64,000 nt of DNA from Natronococcus pandeyae (lineage in GTDB: Archaea > Halobacteriota > Halobacteria > Halobacteriales > Natrialbaceae): contig NZ_PHNJ01000018.1 of NCBI RefSeq assembly GCF_008122205.1, forward strand, positions 39,638-103,637, given 5' to 3'. The notes beneath the pieces were generated by a model that was not told the DNA's origin, searched no databases, and worked only from the letters and a program-made list of their open reading frames with translations. Below are positions 17,255 to 26,883 of the stretch, piece after piece. How positions within the stretch are numbered: position 1 is the stretch's first letter; the number at the start of each line of letters is the position of its first letter. Made by a program: the position numbers and the translations under genes.

Positions 17255-18757
17255 TCAGAGGTATCCGAGCGCCTCGAGGTGTTCAACATCCGATTCCGAG
17301 AGGTTCTTCTTCTCGGTCGAACTCGTTTCCAGTTGTACCAGATTCTCGCGACACGTTTCGATGAGTGTCTCCGGCGCGTCCGATACCCCGATCTCCTCGC
17401 CATCGATCCAAGCGTACTCCTCTCCGGTCGACGTCGCTACGACTTTCCACGACTCCGAATAGCAAACCGAAATGTGTCGGGTGAGTACGTCCGTCAGATC
17501 GGGGTGCCGTTCGAGCAATACCTCGTTCGCTTGGGCGGGCACCTGGCTCGCGACGATGCCGTTCGCCGTCCTGTACCAGCCCTCCCACTCGCCGGCCGTT
17601 TCGATCAGCGGTTCGGTGCCAGTCGTGAGCAGTTCGTAGAGATCCTTTACCGAGACCGGTCGCTCGACCAGGCGTGCATCCAGCTCGGGGTGAGCGACGA
17701 CTAGCGGTACACGCAGCAAATTGTCGTTGGCGGACGCGACGTGGCCGATTCGTCTCTCCCCCATCAGATCCGTTTCGCCAAGGTTTTCGCCGTGATCCGC
17801 TGTGACGACGACGAGCGTCTCCTCGCGAAGCCCCGCCTCCTCGAGGGCGTGGAGGATCCGCTCCAGATGCTCGTCTACCGTCCGTACCTCTCCGCGATAG
17901 AGTCGTCGAATCGTCCGAAGGGTTTCCTCGTCGAGCGGCGACCCGTTTCGCTCGCGCTCGATGAAACGCCACGGTTGCGCTGATCTGTTCAGCGCCGAGA
18001 GTTCGCGGTAGGAGAACGTCTGGCCACAGTACTCCCGCTGATACTTCGAGAGCGGCGCATAGGGTCGGTGTGTATCCATGTAGTTCGCGAACACGAAAAA
18101 TGGCGAGTCGATCGATGATTCGCGTTCGATGATCGACTCAATCAGGTCCGTGTTCTTATCGGGCGAGTAGTTGAATTCGGAGTAGGGATTGAACCGAGGG
18201 TGAGGAATTTTCTCCAAGAATGAGTGGTTCCTCGTCAATTCCATCACGCCCGCAGCCGCCACATTAACGGCACTCCGGATCGGTCGTTCGTGAGCTACTA
18301 CCATCCGAAGCAGCTCCGGATAGCTGATTGAGTCGAGGTCGACCTCTCCGTCGTTTCCCTCGCGGAGCTGCCGCCCGTATCGGTGGATGTCGAACCCCCT
18401 CGGAAACACCATCTGCCCCTGGGTATTATAGAATTCGTCGAATCCCTCGTCGAACCCGTACTTCGGCGATGCGAACCCGTTCGCCGAGACGCCGTAGCGA
18501 GTGTAATCGTCGTTGCCGAGTGATTTGAGCAAGGGTAGCGAGTCGATTGACTGTCCGTGCCGGAAGATCCCGTGCTGGTGTGGATACTTGCCGTTCAGCA
18601 GCGAGGCATGAGCGGGGAGGGAGTGGCCCGCCGGCGTGACGGCGTTCTCGAACCACAGGTTCGATTCAGCCAACGACCGCAACGCGGGTGCATGCGCCGT
18701 CGCGGCGTCGAACCGGCAGGCGTCCCAAACAATCAGTAGGATGTTCTGTGGCTGCAT
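17255..18757 (-). CDS. Alkaline-phosphatase-superfamily 'sulfatase-like' protein with Ser nucleophile
   Basis: A 500-residue member of the superfamily. The N-terminus NILLIVWDACRFDAA supplies the first metal-binding Asp (D12); the nucleophile position is S46 in AGHSLPAHASLLNG, i.e. S-x-P-x-H rather than S-x-P-x-R. Downstream blocks are YMDTHRPYAPLSKY and VTADHGENLGETDLMG. The C-terminus is HLEALGYL, a tail also seen on the enzyme at 28984 and on the small protein at 38104. It diverges from the GT2 at 18886, and a tatata box lies about 30 nt before its ATG. It could be a sulfatase with an altered motif or a phosphodiesterase. Confidence 0.87.
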   Translation of the reverse strand: MQPQNILLIVWDACRFDAATAHAPALRSLAESNLWFENAVTPAGHSLPAHASLLNGKYPHQHGIFRHGQSIDSLPLLKSLGNDDYTRYGVSANGFASPKYGFDEGFDEFYNTQGQMVFPRGFDIHRYGRQLREGNDGEVDLDSISYPELLRMVVAHERPIRSAVNVAAAGVMELTRNHSFLEKIPHPRFNPYSEFNYSPDKNTDLIESIIERESSIDSPFFVFANYMDTHRPYAPLSKYQREYCGQTFSYRELSALNRSAQPWRFIERERNGSPLDEETLRTIRRLYRGEVRTVDEHLERILHALEEAGLREETLVVVTADHGENLGETDLMGERRIGHVASANDNLLRVPLVVAHPELDARLVERPVSVKDLYELLTTGTEPLIETAGEWEGWYRTANGIVASQVPAQANEVLLERHPDLTDVLTRHISVCYSESWKVVATSTGEEYAWIDGEEIGVSDAPETLIETCRENLVQLETSSTEKKNLSESDVEHLEALGYL

Positions 18758-18782
18758 CCGTACGAATGCATCTTCCGCCTCG

Positions 18783-18792
18783 AGTATATACG
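18783..18792 (-). promoter_or_regulatory. TATA box for the 18757 gene
   Basis: On the minus strand gtatatactc lies 26-35 nt before the ATG at 18757, a good position for a leaderless or near-leaderless transcript. Confidence 0.5.
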
Positions 18793-18885
18793 TTGGCTGC
18801 GCGGTAGCATACCGATCTCGGACAGGCTACCCTGACCGAAACGAACATAACAGGTCGAGTCGATGTTATTCCAGTGACCGGTTCG

Positions 18886-19827
18886 ATGAGTACGGCCGAT
18901 CGTCTCGTTTCGGTGGTCATCCCGACGTATTACCGCAACGAGTGTTTGACAGAAGCGTTAGACAGCGTCATAGACCAAACACACAAGCCGGTCGAAATTA
19001 TCGTCGTAGACGACTCCGGCGAGTCCCACGCGCTTTCGGTCGTGAAGCGCTATCCTGAGGTAGAATACATCCCCCACGACAAAAACCGGGGCGCACAGGC
19101 CGCCAGAAACACCGGACTCGAAAAGGTGAGAGGCGACTACGTAAATCTCCTTGACGACGACGATCGGATGCGACCGCGAAAACTCGAGAAACAAATCGAA
19201 CTGATCGAATCCAATCCAGACGTCGGCGTCGTGTACTGTGGAAAGCAGTGGGAGAACGGCCACAAGGTCATGCCCGACTCCGACATTCGAGGAGATGTAC
19301 TGCACCATGCGCTGTCGTTCCAGATGACGCCCAGCAGTCCGTCCGCAATGCTCATTGAGCGGGAGATTCTCGACGACATCCGTCCGCTCACTGACCGTCC
19401 GGGTGGTGACGACCTCGGGTTGAAAATCGAACTTGCTAGGCGGACGGCATTCGACTTCGTTGACGAACCGCTGTTGATCCAGGGTCACGCTGGCGAATCT
19501 CGTGGCGGATCGATGGGCGCAGTAGTCGGTCGTCGGCAGATTCTCGACGAATATGCCGCTCTCTACGAAGAACCTCCCCAATCTGTTTACCGGAGCGCTC
19601 TCGCCCACACGTATCTGCTCGAAGCCCACATTCTGTTGTATCAGAACACGTGGTCGTTGAAAGCAATCAAGGCCGCAACACTAGCATTGTATTACGTGCC
19701 GGGTTTACGGTTAAGCTTCGCGGGCTACGCTCTGGTATCTCTGTTCGGTCGTCCCGGGCGACGATTCGGCTGGAAAATATATGATAGACTAGTACTAGGC
19801 GACGAGCATCAAGGTGGACTCACGTAA
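18886..19827 (+). CDS. Glycosyltransferase family 2
   Basis: A 313-residue GT-A fold glycosyltransferase. The N-terminal block VSVVIPTYYRNECLTEALDSVIDQT is the family-2 start, PVEIIVVDDSGE holds the first Asp pair, RGAQAARNTGLEKVRGDYVNLLDDDDRM contains the metal-binding DDD, and the C-terminal 50 residues include a hydrophobic stretch that may hold it at the membrane. ATG 18886 is chosen; a GTG at 18874 is also in frame. It overlaps or abuts the next sulfatase-like gene on the same strand. Confidence 0.92.
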   Translation: MSTADRLVSVVIPTYYRNECLTEALDSVIDQTHKPVEIIVVDDSGESHALSVVKRYPEVEYIPHDKNRGAQAARNTGLEKVRGDYVNLLDDDDRMRPRKLEKQIELIESNPDVGVVYCGKQWENGHKVMPDSDIRGDVLHHALSFQMTPSSPSAMLIEREILDDIRPLTDRPGGDDLGLKIELARRTAFDFVDEPLLIQGHAGESRGGSMGAVVGRRQILDEYAALYEEPPQSVYRSALAHTYLLEAHILLYQNTWSLKAIKAATLALYYVPGLRLSFAGYALVSLFGRPGRRFGWKIYDRLVLGDEHQGGLT

Positions 19828-19840
19828 TCACCAGTCACAA

Positions 19841-21175
19841 ATGGCAAACGAACACCATAGAACACCGATGGATCGCCCCAACATCGTGCTCGTGACGGCC
19901 GACAGCGTTCGGGCCGATCACTGTGGATTTCTCAGCCCTGATATCGATACGACTCCGACGCTCGACACGCTGGCAGAAGACGGGCTAGTATTCGAAAACA
20001 CGATCGCGCCTGGACCACGGACGCCATCTTCAATGCCTGTTCTCTGGACGGGAGAACACATCGGACGGGAAAATAAAGGCGTGTACGCCAGCCGAAACGA
20101 GAAAAAGAAACGCTGGCAAGAGCGTCGACGCCGGATCAAGCATCATGTCACTCGATTCGATACAATCGCCCAGCGGCTGTCTCGAAAGGGATACGACGCG
20201 GGCGCCGTTACCGCCAACCCGTGGACGACGACAGACACAGGATTCACTCAAGGGTTTGCACACTTTGTCAAGGTAGATGGATTCCCGAGCGACGATACGA
20301 CGCCCACGGGAAAGCGTCTCCTCTCGAAGTCATCCGTACTGCCCGGCGTTCCCGACGTAAGTCAGTGGGCACTCACATGGACCGATTTCTACGATCGGAT
20401 TCTCGAGATAAGGGAAGAGCTCGCGGAGCCGTACTTTCTGTGGGTGTTTCTGCTCGATTCCCACCAGCCGTACATCGCGCCATCGAGGTACAGGACCGAG
20501 AACACCGGGCTGGAGATGTATTATGCGAACGTCGCGTATGAATACGGCCATACGGCATTCGAGGAGTTGCCGGGATATTTGGAGGACCGGTTGGAAGCAG
20601 CGTACCGTGATACTATCCGGTCGGTAGATGGCTTCGTGGACCGATTGCTCAAGGATCTCGATGGAGACAATCCGGCGCTCGTGTTTCACGCTGATCATGG
20701 CGAGGCGATGATGGAGCACGCCACTCGCGGGCATCGTCCGGAACTGTACGACGAAAATCTCAGGGTCCCGCTTCTCGGGCACAATGTCGGAACAACGGGC
20801 TGGGTGTCAGAGCAGACCGCGCTACGGCATCTGCCGCGATTATTGTCGTCGATTGCTGCGGGCGAGCCCGATCCAGCGGAGATCCTAGAGAACCCAGTCG
20901 TCGCGAAAACAGAGGAGAACGAACGGGTCGCGGTTCGCACCGCCGAGTGGAAACGGATCGACAGCGACGGTGCATTCGAGTTCGCTCGCGAGTCTCCAGC
21001 GGACGAACTGTATCACCTTCCGAGCGACAACGACGAGACGCAAAACCTGGTCAATACACACAGGGAGATCGTAACCGCACTGGACGGATGGGTGGCGGGA
21101 CACGATCGCGCTCTTGATGAGCGGTATGATATCATCCGTGCTTTACGAGATTCGATACAGGAGCGGACGCTATAG
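19841..21175 (+). CDS. Alkaline-phosphatase-superfamily 'sulfatase-like' protein with Thr nucleophile
   Basis: A 444-residue relative of the enzymes at 12578 and 14814. Conserved blocks are NIVLVTADSVRADHCGF (first metal Asp, D21 from this start), T61 in GPRTPSSMPVLWTG at the nucleophile position, LLDSHQPYIAPSRY, and HADHGEAMMEHATRGH. The sulfatase C/S-x-P-x-R motif is absent. Three in-frame ATGs exist (19814, 19841, 19868); 19841 avoids overlap with the GT2 stop at 19827, and 19868 would match the start of the paralogues best. It follows the GT2 closely, so they are probably one transcript. Confidence 0.87.
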   Translation: MANEHHRTPMDRPNIVLVTADSVRADHCGFLSPDIDTTPTLDTLAEDGLVFENTIAPGPRTPSSMPVLWTGEHIGRENKGVYASRNEKKKRWQERRRRIKHHVTRFDTIAQRLSRKGYDAGAVTANPWTTTDTGFTQGFAHFVKVDGFPSDDTTPTGKRLLSKSSVLPGVPDVSQWALTWTDFYDRILEIREELAEPYFLWVFLLDSHQPYIAPSRYRTENTGLEMYYANVAYEYGHTAFEELPGYLEDRLEAAYRDTIRSVDGFVDRLLKDLDGDNPALVFHADHGEAMMEHATRGHRPELYDENLRVPLLGHNVGTTGWVSEQTALRHLPRLLSSIAAGEPDPAEILENPVVAKTEENERVAVRTAEWKRIDSDGAFEFARESPADELYHLPSDNDETQNLVNTHREIVTALDGWVAGHDRALDERYDIIRALRDSIQERTL

Positions 21176-21253
21176 GACGGGGGAACTCTTCAGGACAGTC
21201 AGTTGAAACGATGCAACGAACTTTATCTACCGACGGATGCACTTCTACAGTCA

Positions 21254-23611
21254 ATGCCTTGGCGTCCAGACGAATTCAATTCGGATCCGTTCGAGAGTCG
21301 AGTCAGCCTGGAGGAGTTAGCGCTCGTTCTCCTCGCCGTATTCGTCGCTCTCGTCGGCCTCGATGTCTTCGTCGGAATTGGCGAGCCGCGGGCGGTGTTC
21401 GCCTTCGCGTTCTTCGGGGTGATCCCGGGAGCGTTGCTCCTAACGTTACTAGGATACGGCCCACGAGTCGAACTTCCATGGTTGCTGTACGCAATCGGCG
21501 TGAGCCTTCTACTCATCATGGCTATCGGGTTCTTGTTGAATCTCCTCCTCCCGGAGTTTGGAGTCGAACGTCCTATCGGGGAACTTTCCCTCGGGATCGC
21601 ACACGGCTTGTTCGTAATCGCTCTGGCATTTGCAGCACGATTAACCGACCCTAGTGTGCGCACGATCTCTGTCCCAGATACTGAAGCGTGGAGAGAGTGG
21701 TGCGCACGATGGCTCCACCCGACGACTCTCGGGTTTCTGCTACTCCCTCCGCTTACGATCCTGAGCGTCGTCTGGCTTAATCACACCAGTGACAACCGAC
21801 CGCTGCTCGTCGTACTCGCCATACTGGGACTCGTTCCCTTGGTGATTGCCCTCAAACTAATTGGTCGCCGTTGGCTCGGAATCTCAGTCTGGACGGTAGG
21901 CGTGTCGTTGCCATATCACGACACTCTATGGAAATTCTCCAATTTCGGCGGACAAACAAACATAATCGACGCGTGGCGAGAAGGGAGATGGGCGATCACC
22001 ACCGATCCGCCGTTTGCGGCGGAAACATCCCTCCTTCCTAACGTCACGCTGTCACCGACGTTCGCTCACCTCGGGGGAATAGAGGTACTCACGCAAATCA
22101 ATGTTTTTAATCCACTTCTCGCATCGCTGATTCCAGTCTGTGCGTACGTCATTTTTGGGCGCATTTTCGACCCCACCGATGCTGCTCTCGGCGCGATACT
22201 CATTACGTTCATTCATCCTTTTTATTTCCAAGTGCCGACGATGGGACGGGCCGGGACACCGGTCCTGTTTTTAGTGCTTGCTGGCGTCGCCATTACCGAT
22301 ACTGATCTTGACCCGGTGTTGCGGAAAGGATTGGCGCTCGGATTCGTGGCTGCGCTCGCCACGTCCCATTACGGCGCCTCCTACTTCGTGATGCTAGCCT
22401 TCCTACTAGCAGTTCTTCTTCTAGTGGGTTTACGATTTTTCGACACAATCGCCTTCGGATTGACCGAACCGCAGCTCAGACGTAATAAAGACGGGGTCAG
22501 ACGCGGCTGGGGATCCGTCGTATCGACAAATTCGTACACTCTCTCAGCGGCGTTCGCGATATTCTATACGGTCTTCGTGTACGTGTGGTACTTATTTACG
22601 TATGACGGGCGACGGGTGTGGAGGTTCTTTACGCGCGTCGAAGCATCACTTATCGACTTTTTTACCAGCCCCGCGACTCCACGCGGAGGAACGACGGCTC
22701 GACTCACCAGAGAATACGGAACCATCTCTATTGAATTGTCTCGATATATATACGTATTCCTCTCTGCTCTCATCGCTATTGGTTTCATGTACATATTTAT
22801 CCAACGGTTCACCGGACAAAAACAAGTGGGAAAGGATATTCTTGACGAATACATTGTTCTTGCAGGCGGAATAATTGGATCGTTTTTGGCTACGTTCATA
22901 TTCTCAGCAATGTGGGGGGGTGGCCGACCGATGGCAATATCGTTCAGTATCATCGCAGTACTCGCCGTGATTGGGATTTACGCAGTCGTCAACGTTCTCT
23001 GGGGTAGCTATCAGACCGTAGTTCCATCAGGGACCGACGAAGTGGATCAGAAGAGAAAACGGACGGCTACTCGATCCCTCTTTGCTATGATTATCGCAAT
23101 ACTGCTTGTATTGAATACGGGCGCTGCTGCTGCAGTAGTGCTCGGTGGCGGTGCACCTAGCAGCGTTCCGCTACAGGAACAGATTGTAGCGGATGCCGAC
23201 GAAAATCCTACAGCAAATAGTAATCTTCACTTCGGACAGGATGTCGCGACCTATGCCTGGATCAACACTCATGGAAACCAGAGCCACGGGATACACGCGG
23301 ATTTAATCACTCGAACGGCGGCGAATGATTGGTACGGTCCACAAGTGAGATCGGCCGAGGATCCCGAGCGAGCAGTCTCACACTCTTGGACTAACGACTT
23401 GTTTGACCTCCCCGATCACGAAGGAACATCATATGCGGTACTATCTGGGCATAATACTGATCTCGGCGTCGGTATACCACGTGAAGGAGTACATCACACA
23501 GGTGCACGCGCTGGTGAGGACCTATCTGACGTTGAAGAACGATTGTCCGATGAAAACCGGGTGTACACCACTGGAAATAGTAACATATATTTTACTTCTG
23601 ATGATTTATAA
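21254..23611 (+). CDS. Large polytopic membrane protein, DUF2206-like (putative lipid-linked-sugar glycosyltransferase)
   Basis: A 785-residue membrane protein with about 14 or more hydrophobic segments and a C-terminal extracytoplasmic part (from about residue 650) containing DVATYAWINTHGNQSHGIHADLITRTAANDWYGP. The N-terminal region VFVGIGEPRAVFAFAFFGVIPGALLLTLLGYG resembles DUF1616-type membrane domains, and the middle (WREGRWAITTDPPFAAETS, FHP-containing loops) resembles DUF2206 proteins of haloarchaeal glycan loci. By analogy with GT-C transferases it may use a polyprenyl-linked sugar outside the membrane; this is inference. ATG 21254 (MPWRPDEF) is preferred over the TTG at 21203. Confidence 0.85.
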   Translation: MPWRPDEFNSDPFESRVSLEELALVLLAVFVALVGLDVFVGIGEPRAVFAFAFFGVIPGALLLTLLGYGPRVELPWLLYAIGVSLLLIMAIGFLLNLLLPEFGVERPIGELSLGIAHGLFVIALAFAARLTDPSVRTISVPDTEAWREWCARWLHPTTLGFLLLPPLTILSVVWLNHTSDNRPLLVVLAILGLVPLVIALKLIGRRWLGISVWTVGVSLPYHDTLWKFSNFGGQTNIIDAWREGRWAITTDPPFAAETSLLPNVTLSPTFAHLGGIEVLTQINVFNPLLASLIPVCAYVIFGRIFDPTDAALGAILITFIHPFYFQVPTMGRAGTPVLFLVLAGVAITDTDLDPVLRKGLALGFVAALATSHYGASYFVMLAFLLAVLLLVGLRFFDTIAFGLTEPQLRRNKDGVRRGWGSVVSTNSYTLSAAFAIFYTVFVYVWYLFTYDGRRVWRFFTRVEASLIDFFTSPATPRGGTTARLTREYGTISIELSRYIYVFLSALIAIGFMYIFIQRFTGQKQVGKDILDEYIVLAGGIIGSFLATFIFSAMWGGGRPMAISFSIIAVLAVIGIYAVVNVLWGSYQTVVPSGTDEVDQKRKRTATRSLFAMIIAILLVLNTGAAAAVVLGGGAPSSVPLQEQIVADADENPTANSNLHFGQDVATYAWINTHGNQSHGIHADLITRTAANDWYGPQVRSAEDPERAVSHSWTNDLFDLPDHEGTSYAVLSGHNTDLGVGIPREGVHHTGARAGEDLSDVEERLSDENRVYTTGNSNIYFTSDDL

Positions 23612-23808
23612 TTATTTGACAATTGGGTAATTTGGACTATAACATACTGTATTCTAATCTGAGTTTCCTTGCGTCATGCCAAGACAATGTAAATGTAATG
23701 AGTCAATCCCAACTACATTCATATCGGGTTAATTAGATCCCGACAAAATAATAATTGATGGACATTGGAGAGAACTGAATGACAATATCTTGATTTTAAC
23801 TGTGGATT

Positions 23809-24050
23809 CTACAAACTGAGCAAGTACTTTATGTTGATGTTGATTGCGGCATAGACCCTGTACCTGTTGTCTTTGAGCCAGATAGTGTTTGTTGCCGCTA
23901 ACCCGCGACAGTTTCGTAGTCTGCGAGTCGGAAACGCTGTCGGCCAGTTGTTCTTTCCACTGCTAGATCGCTTCCTGGGAGCGATCAACGTTGAGCACCT
24001 GCGAAGGCGGATATTTGCCAAAGCGACAAGCGAGCGGCATAGAAGCGGAT
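23809..24050 (-). pseudogene. IS6-family-like transposase remnant
   Basis: The minus-strand piece TNTIWLKDNRYRVYAAININIKYLLSL resembles the first DDE block of haloarchaeal IS6-type transposases (consensus of the form VDETxIxLNDxxYWLYAAVDxxTxxLL). Neighbouring homologous words are in other frames, and both ends are missing. It marks the left border of the AT-rich segment. Confidence 0.45.
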
Positions 24051-24238
24051 GACACTCCTGTGAGGTCATTCGCTGTCCGTTCTCGCTACCAACACTCAAG
24101 AGCCGCCGAGTTCAACGTGTAGAGTAGTGATTTGCATGGATGCTAAACTATTACCATCTTCTCACATCTCAAAATCACCCTAGATAAGGACTAGCGCCCG
24201 ATGGCTTTTTGTGACCACTAAACAAACTAATAGTAGCC

Positions 24239-24445
24239 ATGAACATCTTTGTTGAAAAGTTAGCATCCGGTGACGTGCCACCATTAACACACCATGAGCA
24301 GAAGCTCATTGTTGAAGACAACATCGGCGAGGGCATTCATGTTCATTTCCGGAATGTTCGGTTGGAGATGTCTATCGAGGATTATCTCGTGTTCTCGGAG
24401 GAAGTTGCGGCAGCAGCAGAGGTATTCAACGATGGCGATTGTTGA
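24239..24445 (+). CDS. Small acidic protein, family 1 of an overlapping paralogue pair
   Basis: A 68-residue protein that I do not recognise by name. It contains GEGIHVHFRNVRLEMSIEDYLVFSEEVAAA, which lines up with GFVHLHTEHIRLDLTPEEFLKLSDAITEG of the next gene; the shared pattern is (I/V)HxHxxxxRL-(D/E)-x-(S/T)xE(D/E)(Y/F). The pair therefore arose by duplication. It overlaps the next ORF by 14 bases, so the two are probably translated together and may form a heteromer. Codon composition is AT-richer than most of the window. The function is unknown. Confidence 0.6.
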   Translation: MNIFVEKLASGDVPPLTHHEQKLIVEDNIGEGIHVHFRNVRLEMSIEDYLVFSEEVAAAAEVFNDGDC

Positions 24446-24641
24446 AGAACTACTGGCACAGTTCGAAACGCCAAGCGGACAAACGTATCGTATCGAGTAC
24501 AACGAAAACGGGTTTGTACATCTCCATACAGAGCATATCCGCCTTGATCTGACGCCGGAAGAGTTTCTGAAACTTTCTGACGCAATAACAGAAGGCCATG
24601 AAACATTACTTGATCGAAAAGATGAGCTTACAGCTAACTGA
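24432..24641 (+). CDS. Small acidic protein, second member of the paralogue pair
   Basis: A 69-residue protein (MAIVEELLAQFETPSGQTYRIEY...). The frame is open further upstream, but ATG 24432 removes a basic, unrelated extension and aligns it with its neighbour. It shares the IHxH/RLxLTPEEF pattern described for 24239. It overlaps the following nucleotidyltransferase-like gene by about 20 bases, giving a three-gene chain of overlapping ORFs. Small partner proteins beside nucleotidyltransferase-like genes suggest an accessory or binding role (inference). Confidence 0.6.
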   Translation: MAIVEELLAQFETPSGQTYRIEYNENGFVHLHTEHIRLDLTPEEFLKLSDAITEGHETLLDRKDELTAN

Positions 24642-25419
24642 TAACCAGGCAGAGATTTTGTCGTCTACGTTTGAACGATTTAATGACAGTGGTATTGAGT
24701 ACGTCCTACTCCGTCGCTGGGAAGGACTGCCTGAGTACATCCCTGGTGATGATGTCAAGACATTAGATGTGGATATCTTGGTTGCTGAGGATGATTTCAA
24801 TAATGCTGCCGAAGTAGTGAAAAACGTACAGTTTGATCAGAGCACCTCTCCTCCTGGAATAAATGCGTTGATACTCCACGCTGCTCAAAACCCAAAACAA
24901 GCTGCAAGCTTTATTAGTAACAACACTACCGAAGCGCTAAGCCGCGTTGTTGGTGTGACGAAACAAAGTATCAGTACTCCATCTGAATCTCCATACGATC
25001 TTGCAACACAGAACAGTTACGCCTACCAGGTTAACCGGAATGGCGTCCTATTGGATATGAAAAATCATCTAAGCCACGTTTCTCCCTGGAACGGGACCCG
25101 CTGGCGGCTTGACCCGACAATCGAACAACAGATGTTGGGTCGACGGGAGAAGCACGGACATTTTTATCGACCAGCAGCACCCGATGAACTTGCACATATT
25201 GCTACCCATTGTGTATTCGAATATGACGGGGAATTTACCACCTACTACGAGGAACGATGTCAAGCACTGAAGGAACAAATGGGAGACAAAGAATGGGAGC
25301 AGTTGAGTGAGTTATTAGAGCTCATTTATTTTGATGCTTCGGAAGTAGTGCTCCAAAACATCCGTCAGGGGACCTACAACTCGATTCGATCGGAACTGCG
25401 AGTCTACGCTGACTACTGA
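24622..25419 (+). CDS. Nucleotidyltransferase-fold-like protein
   Basis: A 265-residue protein. The N-terminal segment FNDSGIEYVLLRRWEGLPEYIPGDDVKTLDVDILVAEDDF resembles the pol-beta-type nucleotidyltransferase core, where LLRxW...G-D-D...DVDILV would hold the metal-binding Asp residues. The middle and C-terminal parts (SYAYQVNRNGVLLDMKNHLSH; DELAHIATHCVFEYDG) resemble other glycan-locus nucleotidyltransferase-like proteins. The start is taken at ATG 24622 (MSLQLTDN); ATG 24598 is in frame. It is the last gene of the overlapping small-protein chain. The substrate is unknown; the call rests on a short motif. Confidence 0.6.
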   Translation: MSLQLTDNQAEILSSTFERFNDSGIEYVLLRRWEGLPEYIPGDDVKTLDVDILVAEDDFNNAAEVVKNVQFDQSTSPPGINALILHAAQNPKQAASFISNNTTEALSRVVGVTKQSISTPSESPYDLATQNSYAYQVNRNGVLLDMKNHLSHVSPWNGTRWRLDPTIEQQMLGRREKHGHFYRPAAPDELAHIATHCVFEYDGEFTTYYEERCQALKEQMGDKEWEQLSELLELIYFDASEVVLQNIRQGTYNSIRSELRVYADY

Positions 25420-25492
25420 ACGTCTATCGAACGCTGGTATTGCTGAAATGCGTGAAATAAACGAGCAGATCGTCCTGATTCCCCCCTGAACC

Positions 25493-26710
25493 CTGTCCCG
25501 TTTCGACGTGATAAGGTTACCGAGCAAGCAACAACGCGAGAGACTATGGTCTATCAGATCACAGATCAGTTCAAAGGGAACGAAAACGTAATCTACCAGC
25601 CGCAATCGTCCAGACTCAACCTCAATAGCCTGGTATTCACCTGTCTGGAGAGTGCCGCCGCTCCTGCGGCGGCGCTCTCACGGCGTTATCGGGTGAGTCA
25701 CGTCCACAGGATCGTACTTCTCCGGAGATAGCGTCGTTAGATACGCTATCTCCTCTCCGTCCACATCCTCAAACACAATCCGCCGAAACGTTTCGCCGGT
25801 CTCGGCCAGTTCAATCAGGTCGTCGCGTACGTGTCGTGTCCCTGCTTCGTCAGTGATGTCGATGTCCTGGATTCGCTCTAGGACATCGACCCGAGAATCG
25901 GACTGCAACAAACACACGAAGTCCTCTTCACGCTCTTTCAGCGCACAGAAACGGTCATAGTCGAGATAGCCACGGTCGAACACGCGAATTGGTGAGTCGA
26001 GGTCTGCGAAGACCTCGACATCGCCTTGGAGATGATCGAACTGAGTTGGTTCGCGTGTTTCGCCTGCTGTGACGGACACGCCAAGAGGCTGCTTGGCGTG
26101 TCCGTCCACACGTGCAGCGAGGTTGAATTTGAGGCCACGGTCACCTGGCTTAATCTCATCAATGACTTCGCTGTCATGCAGTTCACTTGGAACAGCGACC
26201 GACCTGGTGAGAGCGAGATTTGTCCCGTCGAGAGCGACAACTGCTCGATCGAGCCATTCGAGCCGTTTGCGCTGAACACTGCGTTGGTGATACAGCCGAG
26301 GCGAATGGAGCAACTCGAAGAAGAGACGAACGACCGCGCGGTAGTCGCGGTCGTTCGTTCGCCGGGAGAAGGTCGATGCAGCCATTTCCTCGAGTTGATC
26401 ATGCGTGGCTGTCTTCTCAGCAAGTTCAGCGAGCGAGTCAGACGGATTGATTCCCTCGAAGATACCGACCTTGAGATGATTCTCAAAGCCGTGCTTGTTC
26501 GTGTAGGTGCCGATCCCGAACTGATCGGCAATGTACTCGCTGTCGACTGCGTCGAGCAGCGAGTAAAATTCGCTCGCAGTCGTGGCTGATTGACTACTCT
26601 CACCGATGAGATTCTGGTCAGAAGAACGCTGTGTCTGGGAATGAACCGTTTCCGTCATCAGGCCGGACATGACGGCCTGACACCGGATTTAAATACTCGA
26701 AACGGGACAG
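25493..26710 (-). mobile_element. IS element of IS4-type with 14-bp inverted repeats, internally deleted
   Basis: A 1218-bp element bounded by perfect 14-bp inverted repeats: ctgtcccgtttcga at 25493-25506 and its reverse complement at 26697-26710. It encodes a DDE transposase on the minus strand. No target-site duplication is visible: the left flank ends in ctgaacc and the right flank begins atcgaaaag, which belongs to an older IS6-type transposase gene. A 14-bp stem with a tcct loop (25648-25679) sits at the transposase stop. The element seems to have landed in the IS6 copy, and the left flank was later replaced or deleted. Confidence 0.75.
25678..26670 (-). pseudogene. IS4-type DDE transposase, disrupted near the C-terminus
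   Basis: 330 codons remain. The first catalytic block is VVALDGTNLAL (Asp), the second is EVFADLDSPIRVFDRGYLDYDRFCALKE (Asp). The sequence runs well up to AYLTTLSPEKYDPVDVTH and then stops at a TGA; the expected third block with the catalytic Glu (Y-x-R-W-x-I-E-x-x-F-R) is missing. The same frame continues after the stop with RLVDYVFVPFELICDLIDHSL, which looks like the C-terminal helix region. An internal deletion and stop have therefore removed the Glu, and the enzyme is probably inactive. Confidence 0.7.
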
Positions 26711-26883
26711 ATCGAAAAGTGGTTTCACACCCTCAAAATGCGAGTCGACCGCTTCCATAACTCGTGGGTGGGCAGTCGGGCGAGCGTCCGAGAGTGTTTG
26801 AACAGTTCATGCATTACTACAACCACCAAAGACCGCATCAAGCCCTCGACGGAAACGTGCCAGTCGAGGAGGTGCAAAACTAG
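26711..26883 (+). pseudogene. IS6-type transposase C-terminal fragment with right end
   Basis: The piece IEKWFHTLKMRVDRFHNSWVGSRASVRE, followed after a frameshift by FEQFMHYYNHQRPHQALDGNVPVEEVQN and a stop, is the C-terminus of the same transposase type as the decayed copy at 62837. Just past the stop both copies share ctagacagtgcct, the element's right inverted repeat. The 5' part is missing because the IS4-type element abuts it. Confidence 0.75.
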
